Shown piece after piece: positions 37,437-46,628 of a stretch of DNA of 64,000 nucleotides; positions within the stretch are counted from its first letter, which is position 1; every line of letters begins with the position of its first letter. The translations under genes were made by a program, and so were the position numbers. The notes beneath the pieces are model-generated. The model saw nothing but the letters and a program-made list of their open reading frames with translations, was not told the origin of the DNA and did no database searches. This DNA comes from Lactobacillus taiwanensis DSM 21401. GTDB taxonomy: Bacteria > Bacillota > Bacilli > Lactobacillales > Lactobacillaceae. The stretch spans positions 374,387-438,386 of the forward strand of contig NZ_AYZG01000051.1 in assembly GCF_001436695.1 (NCBI RefSeq), given 5' to 3'.

Positions 37437-40064
37437 TTAACCTCTGTTTTCTCTAATTACTTTTACAACTTGAATTAAAATAGTTGGAATAATTGCTAAA
37501 ACCACAATCAGCCAAACTTCTTGTGCGCTTAATGGTTGAACTGCAAATAGGCTGTGAAGTGCTGGTACAAATAGAATCAAAGCTAAAAGTATAGTACCTA
37601 AAGCAAAAGCAGCTAAACTATACCAGTTATTTTTAAATCCAATTTTAAAAATGCTATGTTGTGAACGGCAGTTAAAACCGTGAAGCAGACGTGCAAATGT
37701 TAAAGTTGAAAAGGCCATAGTACATGCAATTGCAGGACTATCTTTCAAACCAATTAAGAAGGCTGCAATGACACTCAATGAAATTAAGAAGCCTTGCGTA
37801 CTGATTTGAGTAACAAACGGTTTATCTAACAGATTAGCCTTTGGATCGCGTGGTTTACGCTTTAAAATATCAGGGTTTCCTGGCTCCATTCCGATTGCTA
37901 AAGCTGGAAGAGAGTCAGTCACTAAGTTAATGAATAAAAGTTGCACCGCAACAAATGGTACAGGCAGAGCTGCAATTGAAGCAAATAAAACAGTAATAAT
38001 TGCCGATAAGTTACCTGATAGTAAGTAACCAATCGCATTTTTGATATTTTCATAAACTGTTCTACCATTTGCTACAGCCTTAATAATTGTCGCGAAGTTA
38101 TCATCAGTTAAAATCATACTTGCTGCATCTTTTGATACTTCTGTACCTGTGATACCCATTGCCACACCAACGTCAGCCTTTTTAAGAGCGGGAGCGTCGT
38201 TCACACCATCTCCAGTCATTGATACAATATGGTCTTTTCTTTGCCATGCGTTAACAATTCTAATTTTGTTTTCTGGAGAAACACGAGCATAAACCGCAAC
38301 TTTTTCAATTTCTTGGTCTAGTTTTTCATCACTTAAAGCATCTAACTCTAAACCAGTTAAAGCAATATCCCCGTCGTTAAAGATGCCAATCTTCTTAGCA
38401 ATAGCTACAGCAGTTACCTTATGATCTCCAGTGATCATTACTGTTCTAATTCCTGCTTCTTTAGCACGAGCAACGGCTGCTACACTTTCTTCTCTAGGCG
38501 GATCCATTTCAGAAACTAAACCAATAAAAGTTAAATCTTTTTCAGTATCAGCAGAGAGTTCTTCATCACTTTCTTTATAAGCAAAAGCAAGTACTCTTAA
38601 ACCATTTTCTGAAAAATGATTATTTTGAGCCAAAATATCTTTTCTATCTTGCTCAGTAATTGGACGTACTTCATCCCCAAAACGAATATTTACACAGCGC
38701 TTAAGTAAAACATCAATTGCACCTTTAACAAAAATTGTTGGAATAGTATGAATTAGATGCTTAGTACTCATTAACTTACGGTCAGAGTCAAATGGTACTT
38801 CTTCTAAACGATCCAAATGATTTCTTAATTCACTTTCCGATAAGCCTAACTTTCCATCTCCAAGATTAATGCCTGGAACTTTGCGATACATTTCAAGCAA
38901 CGCTGATTCTGTTGGATCTCCAATTTTCTTGCCATCAGATAAACTAGCATCATTATTTAAAACTACGTCATATAGTAAATAACGATGTAACTGATTACTC
39001 AAATTAAGCTCTTCAGGCTTAAGAACTTTACCGCCGATGTAAATATCTTCAACAGTCATCTTATTTTGAGTTAAAGTTCCGGTTTTATCAGAACATATTA
39101 CAGAAACCGAACCCAAAGATTCAACAGCTGCTAAGTTTTTGATAATAGCATGTTCTTTAGCCATTTTTTGCGTACCCATTGCTTGTACAATTGTTACAAT
39201 CGAACTCAAAGCTTCGGGAATAGCAGCAACAGCTAAAGCAACAGCAAATAAAAGAGCGTCTAGCAACGGCTGACCACGCCACATTTGAAGACCTAAGATC
39301 AAAGCACAGAAAATAAGAATTGCGGTTGCTAAACGAGATGAAAATTGATCAAGTGAAACTTGTAGTGGCGTTCTACGCTCTTTAGTTTCATTCATCAAAG
39401 TCGCAATCTTACCAATCTCAGTATTCATTCCAGTTGCTGTAACTAAGACATTTGCCCGTCCATACGTTACAAGCGAACTAGAATAAACCATGTTTACTCG
39501 ATCACCCAAAGGAACTTCTTTATCAAATGTTGTATCTAACTTATCAATATTAGTTGATTCACCAGTTAACGAACTTTCATTAACTTGCAATGAAAAATTA
39601 TCTAAAATTCTACCATCAGCAGTCACTAAATCTCCTGCCTCAAGTAAAAGGATATCCCCAGGAACTACGTCTTTTGCAGCAATTTCTTGTTTCTTGCCAT
39701 CTCGTAAAACCTTAGCTGCAGGAGCAGATAAAGATTTTAAAGCCTCTAGCGACTTTTTAGCTTTAACATGTTGTACTGTTCCTAAAATAGCATTTAAGAT
39801 TAACACAACAATAATAACTGCAGTACTTTCCAAGTTACCAGTAAATGCGGAGATAATAGCTGCAACAATTAGAATAATGACCATCAAGTCCTTAAATTGT
39901 TCTAAAAAGACCTCTAAAATGCTCTTTTTCTTACCTTCTACTAAGGCATTTGGCCCTACTTGAGCTAATTTTTCTTGAGCCACTTTATTGGTCAAGCCAT
40001 GTTGTTCATTAGCTCCCAGTTCTTTCAAAACCTCTTCTTTACTTTCACGATAGTATGCTTTCAC
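37437..40064 (-). CDS. P-type cation ATPase (P2A), probable Mn2+ or Ca2+ exporter
   Basis: 875 residues with the layout of P2A ATPases: N-terminal cation ATPase domain, about ten membrane segments, TGES in the actuator domain, phosphorylation motif DKTGTLT (Asp about 326), TGDGVNDAPALKKADVG hinge motif, and PEAL in membrane segment 4. Annotated relatives are called calcium pumps. The yybP-ykoY-type riboswitch in front points to manganese as a physiological substrate, as for Lactococcus YoaB. The GTG at 40064 follows GGAGG by five bases; an ATG at 40076 would overlap that site. No terminator is visible before the valS promoter, so some read-through into the valS leader is possible. Confidence 0.93.
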   Translation of the reverse strand: MKAYYRESKEEVLKELGANEQHGLTNKVAQEKLAQVGPNALVEGKKKSILEVFLEQFKDLMVIILIVAAIISAFTGNLESTAVIIVVLILNAILGTVQHVKAKKSLEALKSLSAPAAKVLRDGKKQEIAAKDVVPGDILLLEAGDLVTADGRILDNFSLQVNESSLTGESTNIDKLDTTFDKEVPLGDRVNMVYSSSLVTYGRANVLVTATGMNTEIGKIATLMNETKERRTPLQVSLDQFSSRLATAILIFCALILGLQMWRGQPLLDALLFAVALAVAAIPEALSSIVTIVQAMGTQKMAKEHAIIKNLAAVESLGSVSVICSDKTGTLTQNKMTVEDIYIGGKVLKPEELNLSNQLHRYLLYDVVLNNDASLSDGKKIGDPTESALLEMYRKVPGINLGDGKLGLSESELRNHLDRLEEVPFDSDRKLMSTKHLIHTIPTIFVKGAIDVLLKRCVNIRFGDEVRPITEQDRKDILAQNNHFSENGLRVLAFAYKESDEELSADTEKDLTFIGLVSEMDPPREESVAAVARAKEAGIRTVMITGDHKVTAVAIAKKIGIFNDGDIALTGLELDALSDEKLDQEIEKVAVYARVSPENKIRIVNAWQRKDHIVSMTGDGVNDAPALKKADVGVAMGITGTEVSKDAASMILTDDNFATIIKAVANGRTVYENIKNAIGYLLSGNLSAIITVLFASIAALPVPFVAVQLLFINLVTDSLPALAIGMEPGNPDILKRKPRDPKANLLDKPFVTQISTQGFLISLSVIAAFLIGLKDSPAIACTMAFSTLTFARLLHGFNCRSQHSIFKIGFKNNWYSLAAFALGTILLALILFVPALHSLFAVQPLSAQEVWLIVVLAIIPTILIQVVKVIRENRG

Positions 40065-40102
40065 AAGAACCTCCATCTAATAGGAAAACCAGACTCTGGC
40101 AT

Positions 40103-40228
40103 AAAAAAAGAGACCATTGTCTGAACAAAAACGTTTAGCCAATAGTCTCACCATTTAAACTTACAGCGGAAAATTAATTTCGTTCTGACGCCATAAGTAC
40201 ATTCTCTGCCGGTTACTCCCTATATGTT
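40103..40228 (-). promoter_or_regulatory. yybP-ykoY-type manganese riboswitch with terminator
   Basis: The leader begins near the -10 box and contains AGGGAGTAAC (40221-40212) and GGTGAGACTATTGG further on. These are the two conserved loops that meet at the Mn2+ sites of this class (consensus GGGGAGUA and GAGACC). GAGACTATTG (40149-40140) is also the 5' arm of a terminator, pairing with CAATGGTCTC (40119-40110) before T7 (40109-40103). Ligand-bound aptamer and terminator therefore compete for the same bases, as expected for an ON switch. Class assignment is by motif recognition. Confidence 0.8.
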
Positions 40229-40229
40229 G

Positions 40230-40235
40230 ATTATA
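40230..40235 (-). promoter_or_regulatory. -10 box for the riboswitch-ATPase transcript
   Basis: Minus-strand TATAAT directly before the aptamer. The -35 is weak. Confidence 0.6.
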
Positions 40236-40270
40236 AGTTTATCATGTTTTACTTAAGCTAGCAATATTTT

Positions 40271-41371
40271 TTATTGTCTTATCCATTGCGAACCACCCAG
40301 ATTATAAGCAGTTTTTCCGGCGACTTTTTTCACTGCGAAATAATTCCAGGTACTATTAGCAGCTAATTTTCTACCAGAATTTTTCTCAAATGAAGGATCA
40401 GTATAGATAGCAGTTTTCTTTCGAAGTGTGATTTTTCCAGTCTTTGCTTGTGGCGCAGAATTATTTGAATTCTTTAAATCACTATAATTTATCCATAAAT
40501 CTGGTTTAGCATGATAATAAAGCTTATTTCCCTTTAATTTAACCTGATCAGCATATACTCGTCTACCATTTTTCAACAATATGTCTCCAGAGATATTGTT
40601 GCTTGGATAAGAAACTGATTCATAGTATCTCTTAAAGGCATCATTTGCATGTAAAACAGTCGCTAGCTCAATAGGAAAATCAGTTAAAATTCCTGATACT
40701 CCTGCTTCTGGCTGCACAAATTGCTTCATTTGATCTACTGTATTAACGCCCCAGAGCAAATACCCTTTTTGATGTGCATTTAAATAATTTGCAGTTTTTT
40801 CAGAATAAAAATTATTTGCATAATATTTAGGCAAAGATATTGATTCATAATCTCCAGATAATTGCGTAGTTGGAATTTGAGGACTCACTCTTGAACAAGT
40901 TAACAGGGATTCTTTAGAAAAAGATTCTAATAAAACACGCTTTTCTAACTGATATTTTTTTATTAATTGCAGTAACAATTTAGTATCATCGTCACTTTTA
41001 GTCTCAATCATAAACTTGACATTTGAATTTTGATAGCGCCTAAAAACATCTTCAAGACTATGCATTGATTCATTATTTTGATTTATATATATATTTAGTT
41101 TTTGATACGGATAATCTTTAATATTTTTATCAATTCCAAAAACGCGACTCATATTTTCATCATGACTAACAACCAAAATATTGTCCGCAGTCTTTTGTAA
41201 ATCAAGTTCTAAATAATCTACATGTGCACCAACTGCACGATCATAAGCCACCCAACTATGTTCTGCATACTTACCATTTTCATTATCACCTCGATGCGCT
41301 ATATTTAAAAAGCCGCAAGAAAAAGGAAAAACAAGAAATAGTAAAAAAATAGCAAAAGTAAATCTTTTCAT
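40271..41371 (-). CDS. Secreted glycerophosphodiester phosphodiesterase with SLAP-like C-terminus
   Basis: 366 residues. Signal peptide or anchor MKRFTFAIFLLFLVFPFSCG leads straight into the GDPD catalytic motif NIAHRGDNENG. Catalytic and metal-binding residues recur in YLELDLQKTADNILVVSHD, FMIETKSDD and near GILTDFPI. After the catalytic domain (about 25-240) come a linker and a terminal ~60-residue domain with KTAIYTDPSFEKN...YNLGGSQWIRQ, resembling the SLAP wall-binding module of lactobacillus surface proteins. It should act outside the membrane on lipid headgroups or teichoic-acid glycerol phosphate. Start ATG 41371 is chosen because the TTG at 41395 would put eight polar residues before the signal. 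Confidence 0.85.
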   Translation of the reverse strand: MKRFTFAIFLLFLVFPFSCGFLNIAHRGDNENGKYAEHSWVAYDRAVGAHVDYLELDLQKTADNILVVSHDENMSRVFGIDKNIKDYPYQKLNIYINQNNESMHSLEDVFRRYQNSNVKFMIETKSDDDTKLLLQLIKKYQLEKRVLLESFSKESLLTCSRVSPQIPTTQLSGDYESISLPKYYANNFYSEKTANYLNAHQKGYLLWGVNTVDQMKQFVQPEAGVSGILTDFPIELATVLHANDAFKRYYESVSYPSNNISGDILLKNGRRVYADQVKLKGNKLYYHAKPDLWINYSDLKNSNNSAPQAKTGKITLRKKTAIYTDPSFEKNSGRKLAANSTWNYFAVKKVAGKTAYNLGGSQWIRQ

Positions 41372-41402
41372 CTTAATCTTTCTAAAGTATGTCAATTATC
41401 GT

Positions 41403-42104
41403 TTACTTAATTTCAGCTAGACCAATCTCTTTATATTCCCCACGCTTTAAATCAGCAGGTAAACGCAATTTTCCCATTGAGATTCTATCTAGTTCCAATA
41501 CTTTCATACCAACTGCTCCAAACATTCGCTTAATTTGATGATACTTTCCTTCTTGTATCTCAATCTCAATTCGTGACAGATTATTATCTTGATCCTGTTC
41601 TAAAATCTTTAGTTTGGCCGATTTTAACTTAGTTCCATCACCTAAAATTAATCCTTGAGCAAATTTTTCAACAGTTTTCTGATCTGCTACACCAGCAATT
41701 TGAGCTTGGTATACTTTAGCAACATGTTTATTAGGAGCTAACAATTCATGTACTAAAGGTCCATCATTTGTTAAAAGTAATAAACCAGTTGTATCCTTAT
41801 CTAACCTTCCGACAGGTGCTATATTTTGATAACGATCTTTAGCCTTAAGTAAGGAAATAACAGTTCTTTGACTTCTATCTTCAGTTGCCGAAATAACTCC
41901 CTTGGGTTTATTCAATAAAAAATAATGATACTTTTTATATGTGATTTCATTACCATTAACAGCAATTTCATCAGTTTCTTTAACTTGCTTTTTAGGTACA
42001 GTTACAACTTCTCCATTAACAGTAACTACGCCCTGTTTTAATATGCTGTGAACTTCTTTGCGCGAACCAACATTCATATTGGCTAAATATTTATCAATTC
42101 TCAT
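41403..42104 (-). CDS. rsuA: RsuA-family 16S rRNA pseudouridine synthase
   Basis: 233 residues. N-terminal S4 domain (MRIDKYLANMNVGSRKEVHSILKQGVVTVNG, 1-31 onward), then the pseudouridine synthase domain with catalytic Asp in PVGRLDKDTTGLLLLTNDG (about 98-116) and the late motif EGKYHQIKRMFGAVG. The RsuA branch modifies U516 of 16S rRNA. Length fits RsuA rather than the longer RluB/E/F. A GC-rich terminator lies upstream, after thiI, so it probably has its own promoter. Confidence 0.9.
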   Translation of the reverse strand: MRIDKYLANMNVGSRKEVHSILKQGVVTVNGEVVTVPKKQVKETDEIAVNGNEITYKKYHYFLLNKPKGVISATEDRSQRTVISLLKAKDRYQNIAPVGRLDKDTTGLLLLTNDGPLVHELLAPNKHVAKVYQAQIAGVADQKTVEKFAQGLILGDGTKLKSAKLKILEQDQDNNLSRIEIEIQEGKYHQIKRMFGAVGMKVLELDRISMGKLRLPADLKRGEYKEIGLAEIK

Positions 42105-42124
42105 TTATTTTATCTTTCTTAAAT

Positions 42125-42150
42125 AAAAAAGCGCCGGCGTCTGCCAGCAC
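42125..42150 (-). terminator. Intrinsic terminator after thiI
   Basis: Minus-strand GTGCTGGC pairs with GCCGGCGC (two G-U) around a four-base loop, followed by T6. Confidence 0.88.
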
Positions 42151-42155
42151 TCTTT

Positions 42156-43373
42156 TTATAATAATTCTGCGTCTTCTTCAGCCTTGTCATCTAAGAATTT
42201 TTGATTTGGATAAATTGGAGTAATTTCCATTCCATCAATAGCACGCTGAATCATTCCTTCAGCATCAAGTCTATTTTCTAATTTACGTGCTTCATCTAGC
42301 TTTGGCTTAGTCTTAGGACGTGGTGGAGCAAAAATTGTACAACAATCTTCAAATGGTTCAATTGAAAGGTCAAATGTACCAATTTGTTCAGCCAATTTGA
42401 TAATTTCTGTTTTATCCATTGTAGCTACAGGACGAAGAACCGGTGTTGAAGTTACATCATTGATTGCAACCATAGATTCTAATGTCTGAGAAGCCACTTG
42501 TCCAACCGATTCGCCATTAAAGATAGCTAGACCGCCACGCATTGCGCGAATACGATCCGCCAATTGAAGCATAAAACGACGTTGAATAGTCATCAAATAG
42601 CCTTCTGGTAATTTCTCCTTAATTTGTTCTTGAATTTCAGTAAAAGGTACTGCAATAAAGTTAATCTTTCCAGAATAATTAGCTAAAATTCCAGTAAGTT
42701 CTTTTGCTTTAGCGAGTGCCTTTTCAGTAGTATATGGTGGACTAAAGAAGTGAACCATATCAATTTCAACTCCACGCTTCATTGCTAAATAAGAAGCTAC
42801 TGGAGAATCAATTCCACCTGATAGCATCATAACTGCTCGACCTGCTGTACCAACTGGCATTCCACCTGCACCATGAAGGAGTTGATTCGAAATATAAATA
42901 GCATCTTGGCGAACTTCAATTCTCAAAACCAAGTCAGGTTTCTTCATTTTAACCTTTAAGTTATCCATATTATCAAATAGATAGTCACCAACCATAGCAT
43001 TTAATTGATTCGTATCGTATTCAAAATCATGATCGCTACGTCTAGTATTAACTTTAAAAGTCATACCATCTTTAAAAGTTGCTTGCATTAATTCTAAAGA
43101 TGCCTTTTTAATAGCATCGAGACTTTTTTCAACTTTTACAGTTGGCGAATATGTTTGAATACCAAATACAAGTTTCAAACGTTGATCAATCTTGTCAAAA
43201 GGAGCACCGTTTAAAACAATATGCATTCGATCATGTTTCGGATGAATTTCAATTTCTGGAAAATCTTGCAATGCTCGAGTTACATTACCAGCCAATCTTC
43301 CAATAAAATCTTTACGATTTTTTCCTTTAGTGGATAGTTCGCCATAACGAACCATTACTTCTGTATATTGCAT
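42156..43373 (-). CDS. thiI: tRNA 4-thiouridine synthetase ThiI
   Basis: 405 residues. Makes 4-thiouridine at position 8 of tRNA. N-terminal ferredoxin-like and THUMP domain (about 1-165), then the PP-loop [12 protein letters not shown] near 184-195 and the ATP pyrophosphatase domain. Like B. subtilis ThiI it ends without the C-terminal rhodanese domain of the E. coli enzyme, so sulfur must come directly from a partner desulfurase. That partner gene lies nine bases upstream (43383-44537). Confidence 0.96.
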   Translation of the reverse strand: MQYTEVMVRYGELSTKGKNRKDFIGRLAGNVTRALQDFPEIEIHPKHDRMHIVLNGAPFDKIDQRLKLVFGIQTYSPTVKVEKSLDAIKKASLELMQATFKDGMTFKVNTRRSDHDFEYDTNQLNAMVGDYLFDNMDNLKVKMKKPDLVLRIEVRQDAIYISNQLLHGAGGMPVGTAGRAVMMLSGGIDSPVASYLAMKRGVEIDMVHFFSPPYTTEKALAKAKELTGILANYSGKINFIAVPFTEIQEQIKEKLPEGYLMTIQRRFMLQLADRIRAMRGGLAIFNGESVGQVASQTLESMVAINDVTSTPVLRPVATMDKTEIIKLAEQIGTFDLSIEPFEDCCTIFAPPRPKTKPKLDEARKLENRLDAEGMIQRAIDGMEITPIYPNQKFLDDKAEEDAELL

Positions 43374-43382
43374 AGTTTCACC

Positions 43383-44537
43383 TTATTTCAAATGATTAAT
43401 TTCAGCGAAGTGCTTATATATTTTATCAAAGACTGCAATAAATTGCTCGGCTTCTTCGATTGTATTACTTGGATCGAAACTTAATCTAATTGCTCCAGTA
43501 GCTAAATCATCCTCTACTTTCATTGCATTTAAAGTTCCACTTTCAACACCACTTCTTGAAGAGCATGCACTAGTAGTAGATACATAAATACCATTCGATT
43601 CAAGCGTATGAACCAATGTTTCTCCGCGAATTCCTTCTAAGGAAAAACATAAAATACTAGGAATAAACTTCTCAGATATTGGTGAAAAAACATGAATTCC
43701 CGGTTTTCCATCTAGGTAAGAGGTAATCTTTTCTTTTAGTGCTAGTTCTTGCTTTGCATTCTTTTCTTCATCAGACAAGTATAAACGCATTGCCTTGGCG
43801 GTTGCAGCTATTGCTGGTAAGTTTTCAGTACTAGAGCGTAAACCTTTCTCTTGTCCTCCACCATCAATTAATGGCTTAATCATCTTGCCTTCTTTTTTAT
43901 AAAGAATCCCTACACCACGAGGAGCATGAAACTTATGAGCTGACAAGCTCATTAAATCTACTCGATTGGTAAAAACTTCGTCCCAAATATTTTTTCCCAG
44001 TGCTTGAACATTATCAACGTGAAAAGTAACGTTTGGATAATCTTCTAATATGTCACTAATTTCTCTAATTGGCTGAATTGCACCAATTTCATTATTAACA
44101 CCCATGATAGAAACCAAAATAGTATCTTTATCAAGAGCAGCCTTTAAATCATCTGGACTAACTTGCCCATTTTTATTTACAGGTAATACAGTTACTCTAA
44201 ACCCCAGATTTTCAAGTGCACGCACCGAGTTAGAAACGGCTGCATGTTCCACACTTGAGGTAATAATATGGTTTCCAAATTCTTTTTTTGCTAAAGCAGT
44301 TCCCTTAATTGCCCAATTATCTGATTCACTCCCACTTGAAGTAAAAAATATTTCATAAGGCTTTACATTTAACAAAGTAGCAATTTGCTTTCTTGATGCT
44401 TCCAAAAGTTGATGGGAACGATCTCCCATTTTGTGCAAACTTGAAGGATTTCCCCAGATATTTTTTGTTACCTTATCATATGTTTCTAAAGCTGCAGGAT
44501 AGACAGCCGTTGTAGCACTATTATCAAAATAGATCAA
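43383..44537 (-). CDS. Cysteine desulfurase (NifZ-type), thiI-linked
   Basis: 384 residues, PLP-dependent. The PLP lysine is Lys202 in SLSAHK. The catalytic Cys325 lies in TTSACSSRSG. SGSESDN (68-74) and EHAAVSN (97-103) are the other binding motifs. It is about as long as the mnmA-linked copy but clearly diverged. Co-occurrence with a rhodanese-less thiI matches the B. subtilis NifZ-ThiI pair, where the desulfurase passes sulfur directly to ThiI. GGGGAGAAAG before the start follows directly on the ezrA terminator. Confidence 0.93.
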   Translation of the reverse strand: MIYFDNSATTAVYPAALETYDKVTKNIWGNPSSLHKMGDRSHQLLEASRKQIATLLNVKPYEIFFTSSGSESDNWAIKGTALAKKEFGNHIITSSVEHAAVSNSVRALENLGFRVTVLPVNKNGQVSPDDLKAALDKDTILVSIMGVNNEIGAIQPIREISDILEDYPNVTFHVDNVQALGKNIWDEVFTNRVDLMSLSAHKFHAPRGVGILYKKEGKMIKPLIDGGGQEKGLRSSTENLPAIAATAKAMRLYLSDEEKNAKQELALKEKITSYLDGKPGIHVFSPISEKFIPSILCFSLEGIRGETLVHTLESNGIYVSTTSACSSRSGVESGTLNAMKVEDDLATGAIRLSFDPSNTIEEAEQFIAVFDKIYKHFAEINHLK

Positions 44538-44553
44538 TTTTTCTTTCTCCCCT

Positions 44554-44579
44554 AAAAAACGACCATCAAGATGGTCGTT
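44554..44579 (-). terminator. Intrinsic terminator between ezrA and the thiI-linked desulfurase
   Basis: Minus-strand AACGACCAT pairs perfectly with ATGGTCGTT around a four-base loop, followed by T6 at 44559-44554. The ribosome site of the downstream gene begins two or three bases further. Confidence 0.88.
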
Positions 44580-44627
44580 CGATAATCATATAAAATATTA
44601 ACTTAAAAACTCTATAGCTTCAATGAT

Positions 44628-46349
44628 TTACTCTTCTTCGTCTTCTTGTTCACTATAGTATTCTTTTTCAATTCTTTGATAGCTTCCTGGCTCTACTTTT
44701 TCTAAAGCTGTAGCAATAATGTCTAAAGCTTCCTTATATTCATATTTATTTTGATATAAGTCATATGCCTCTTTACGAGCACGCTTAATCCCAGGATTTG
44801 AAATATATTTATTCGAATACTGCATAGTCAGCTCAACTAAATCAGCTGAGTTTAGAATTTCATCAGCTTCTTTCTTCAGACGCTTAATATCTTCTTGGAT
44901 CTGGATTAATTCACTAGAAATCTTTTCCATATTTATTCGAACTTGATTTAATTCATTGTCTGTATGCTTAACTTCATTTAAGACCAAAGTGTACATCTGA
45001 ATAAAGCTTTCAGATTTGCCCGGCAATTGACGTCTTTCAACTTTTCGATAAATTAAAGAAATTTCTTGTTTGAAGTGAATAATAGAATCATTAGCAATCT
45101 TCTCTGCATCAAACAATCCATCTACATCGCCTGATAATCTCTTTTCAGTTTTTTCAATTTCTTTCAAGTTATTCAACATTGTCAGCCATTTATTTTCAAT
45201 CTGAGAATAAACCCCATTGCCGTCTGCAATTTTTTGACAATCAACATCAAAATCCGTATTCATTCGATTAACTTGACTTTTAAGTTGTCGAGCTTCAGCT
45301 AATTCACCATGAGTCAATTCATAACTCTGATCAACATGTTCTAACTTAGCCACAAGTTGATTGGATGCATTAGCTACGTGAGAAAGAATTTGAACAATCT
45401 TATCTTGATTATTATCAACAAATGGTCGAGCTTTAAATTCTTTAGTTAAAATATCATACAAACTATCAATACGTGTACTAATTTCTTTGTTATTCTTTTC
45501 AACTGTTGTTAGCTCTAATTTATTTAAATCTTTTTTCGTATTATCAACTAGCTCACGTAAGTTCTTAATTTCTTCTAAGACATCAATTTCCTCAATTTTA
45601 TACTTATCCTTTATCATTTGACGATAAGTATTGCTCAATTCATTTAATTGATCTGGAAATACATTCTTTAATTCTTGATCAAATTTTTCTACTTTTGGTA
45701 AATCTGCTTTTAATGAACTAAGTTTAGTATCAATTTTAATTAATACTTTCTTAGCTTCCTCATGATCCCCTTCACCAGAGAGATTTTTTACTGTTTGAAA
45801 GTCACTTTCTAAGGTCGCCAAATCTTCTTCAATTTGATCAATTGCATTTCCATAATTAAAGGATTGAGACAAAATCTGCTTACGTAATTGTTGATAATCT
45901 TTAGATAAAGCAGCGTAATGTTTTTGATTATCACGATTTGCTTCTAACAAATTAGTAAATATTTGCTTACTGTGTTCAACATTATCTTGATTGGTTTGCA
46001 ATAATTCTGTTGCTTCTTTAATCAATTGATGTGTCTTTATCAAATTGAATTTTGCATTGAGTCCAGCAGCTTGCTCAAGTATATGCTTTAACTCGCCAAC
46101 ATCCTTAGTATCAACTTTCTGATATACTTTCTGCCATCTTTTAAAAGTTTCTAAACTTTTACCAGCTAATTCCATTTTTTTCAGGCGTTTTATATCTTCT
46201 TCGACACTAAGGTTCTTCAGTTCATCAGTTAATGCATCCAGTTCTGCAATCTGGTGATTAAAATATTTATTAAGGATTACAACCGTAGCAATAGCAACAA
46301 TTATAGCAATTAATAATACAATAATAAGAATAGATAACCCTGATGACAT
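44628..46349 (-). CDS. ezrA: Septation ring formation regulator EzrA
   Basis: 573 residues. One N-terminal membrane helix (about 5-26, LSILIIVLLIAIIVAIATVVIL), then a long series of alpha-helical coiled-coil repeats (spectrin-like) to the acidic end EQEDEEE. EzrA restrains Z-ring formation away from midcell and links FtsZ with PBP1. Start ATG 46349 follows GGAGGGT; an upstream in-frame ATG (46361) is part of that ribosome site. Located beside the desulfurase-thiI pair, a common position in lactobacilli. Confidence 0.94.
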   Translation of the reverse strand: MSSGLSILIIVLLIAIIVAIATVVILNKYFNHQIAELDALTDELKNLSVEEDIKRLKKMELAGKSLETFKRWQKVYQKVDTKDVGELKHILEQAAGLNAKFNLIKTHQLIKEATELLQTNQDNVEHSKQIFTNLLEANRDNQKHYAALSKDYQQLRKQILSQSFNYGNAIDQIEEDLATLESDFQTVKNLSGEGDHEEAKKVLIKIDTKLSSLKADLPKVEKFDQELKNVFPDQLNELSNTYRQMIKDKYKIEEIDVLEEIKNLRELVDNTKKDLNKLELTTVEKNNKEISTRIDSLYDILTKEFKARPFVDNNQDKIVQILSHVANASNQLVAKLEHVDQSYELTHGELAEARQLKSQVNRMNTDFDVDCQKIADGNGVYSQIENKWLTMLNNLKEIEKTEKRLSGDVDGLFDAEKIANDSIIHFKQEISLIYRKVERRQLPGKSESFIQMYTLVLNEVKHTDNELNQVRINMEKISSELIQIQEDIKRLKKEADEILNSADLVELTMQYSNKYISNPGIKRARKEAYDLYQNKYEYKEALDIIATALEKVEPGSYQRIEKEYYSEQEDEEE

Positions 46350-46421
46350 AATACCCTCCATATTTTATTTTAATTATACCAGACTTCCCCTTAATGCTAG
46401 CCAGAAAATCCTTATTTTTAC

Positions 46422-46450
46422 TTGCTTTAAAGTATATTTCTTACTATAAT
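46422..46450 (+). promoter_or_regulatory. Promoter for rpsD
   Basis: TTGCTT (46422-46427), 17 bases, TATAAT (46445-46450). A near-consensus promoter with a start point near 46457. Confidence 0.8.
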
Positions 46451-46480
46451 AGTCTTCGTGTAAAATATTTGCAGCAATAA

Positions 46481-46580
46481 GTGACAAGAACGTCAACATC
46501 TTGAGGCGTTTAGTGAACGAGTAACCCGCGCTGCACTGGGCGAAACATACAACTCGGGATGCACGAATGTTGAACTTATT
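46481..46580 (+). promoter_or_regulatory. Structured leader of rpsD, probable S4 autoregulatory element
   Basis: The 170-base leader is more GC-rich than nearby intergenic DNA and folds: TCAACAT (46493-46499) pairs with ATGTTGA (46567-46573), enclosing CGAGT (46518-46522) with ACTCG (46552-46556) and a CCCG...GGG hairpin inside. No terminator T-run follows, so control would be at translation. Firmicutes rpsD is known to be autoregulated by S4 binding its leader, and position and structure fit that. Confidence 0.55.
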
Positions 46581-46628
46581 TCTCATATTTTACTCCAAAA
46601 AATTATTATTTTTTATGGAGGATTTTTT

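Noticed and set aside
41352-41371. Lipobox in the phosphodiesterase signal (FPFSC)
   Set aside because: The residues before Cys do not fit the [LVI][ASTVI][GAS]C pattern, so I do not call a lipoprotein.
46374-46586. 70-residue open frame on the minus strand across the rpsD leader
   Set aside because: No ribosome site, it overlaps the rpsD promoter and the structured leader, and the protein has no recognisable character.
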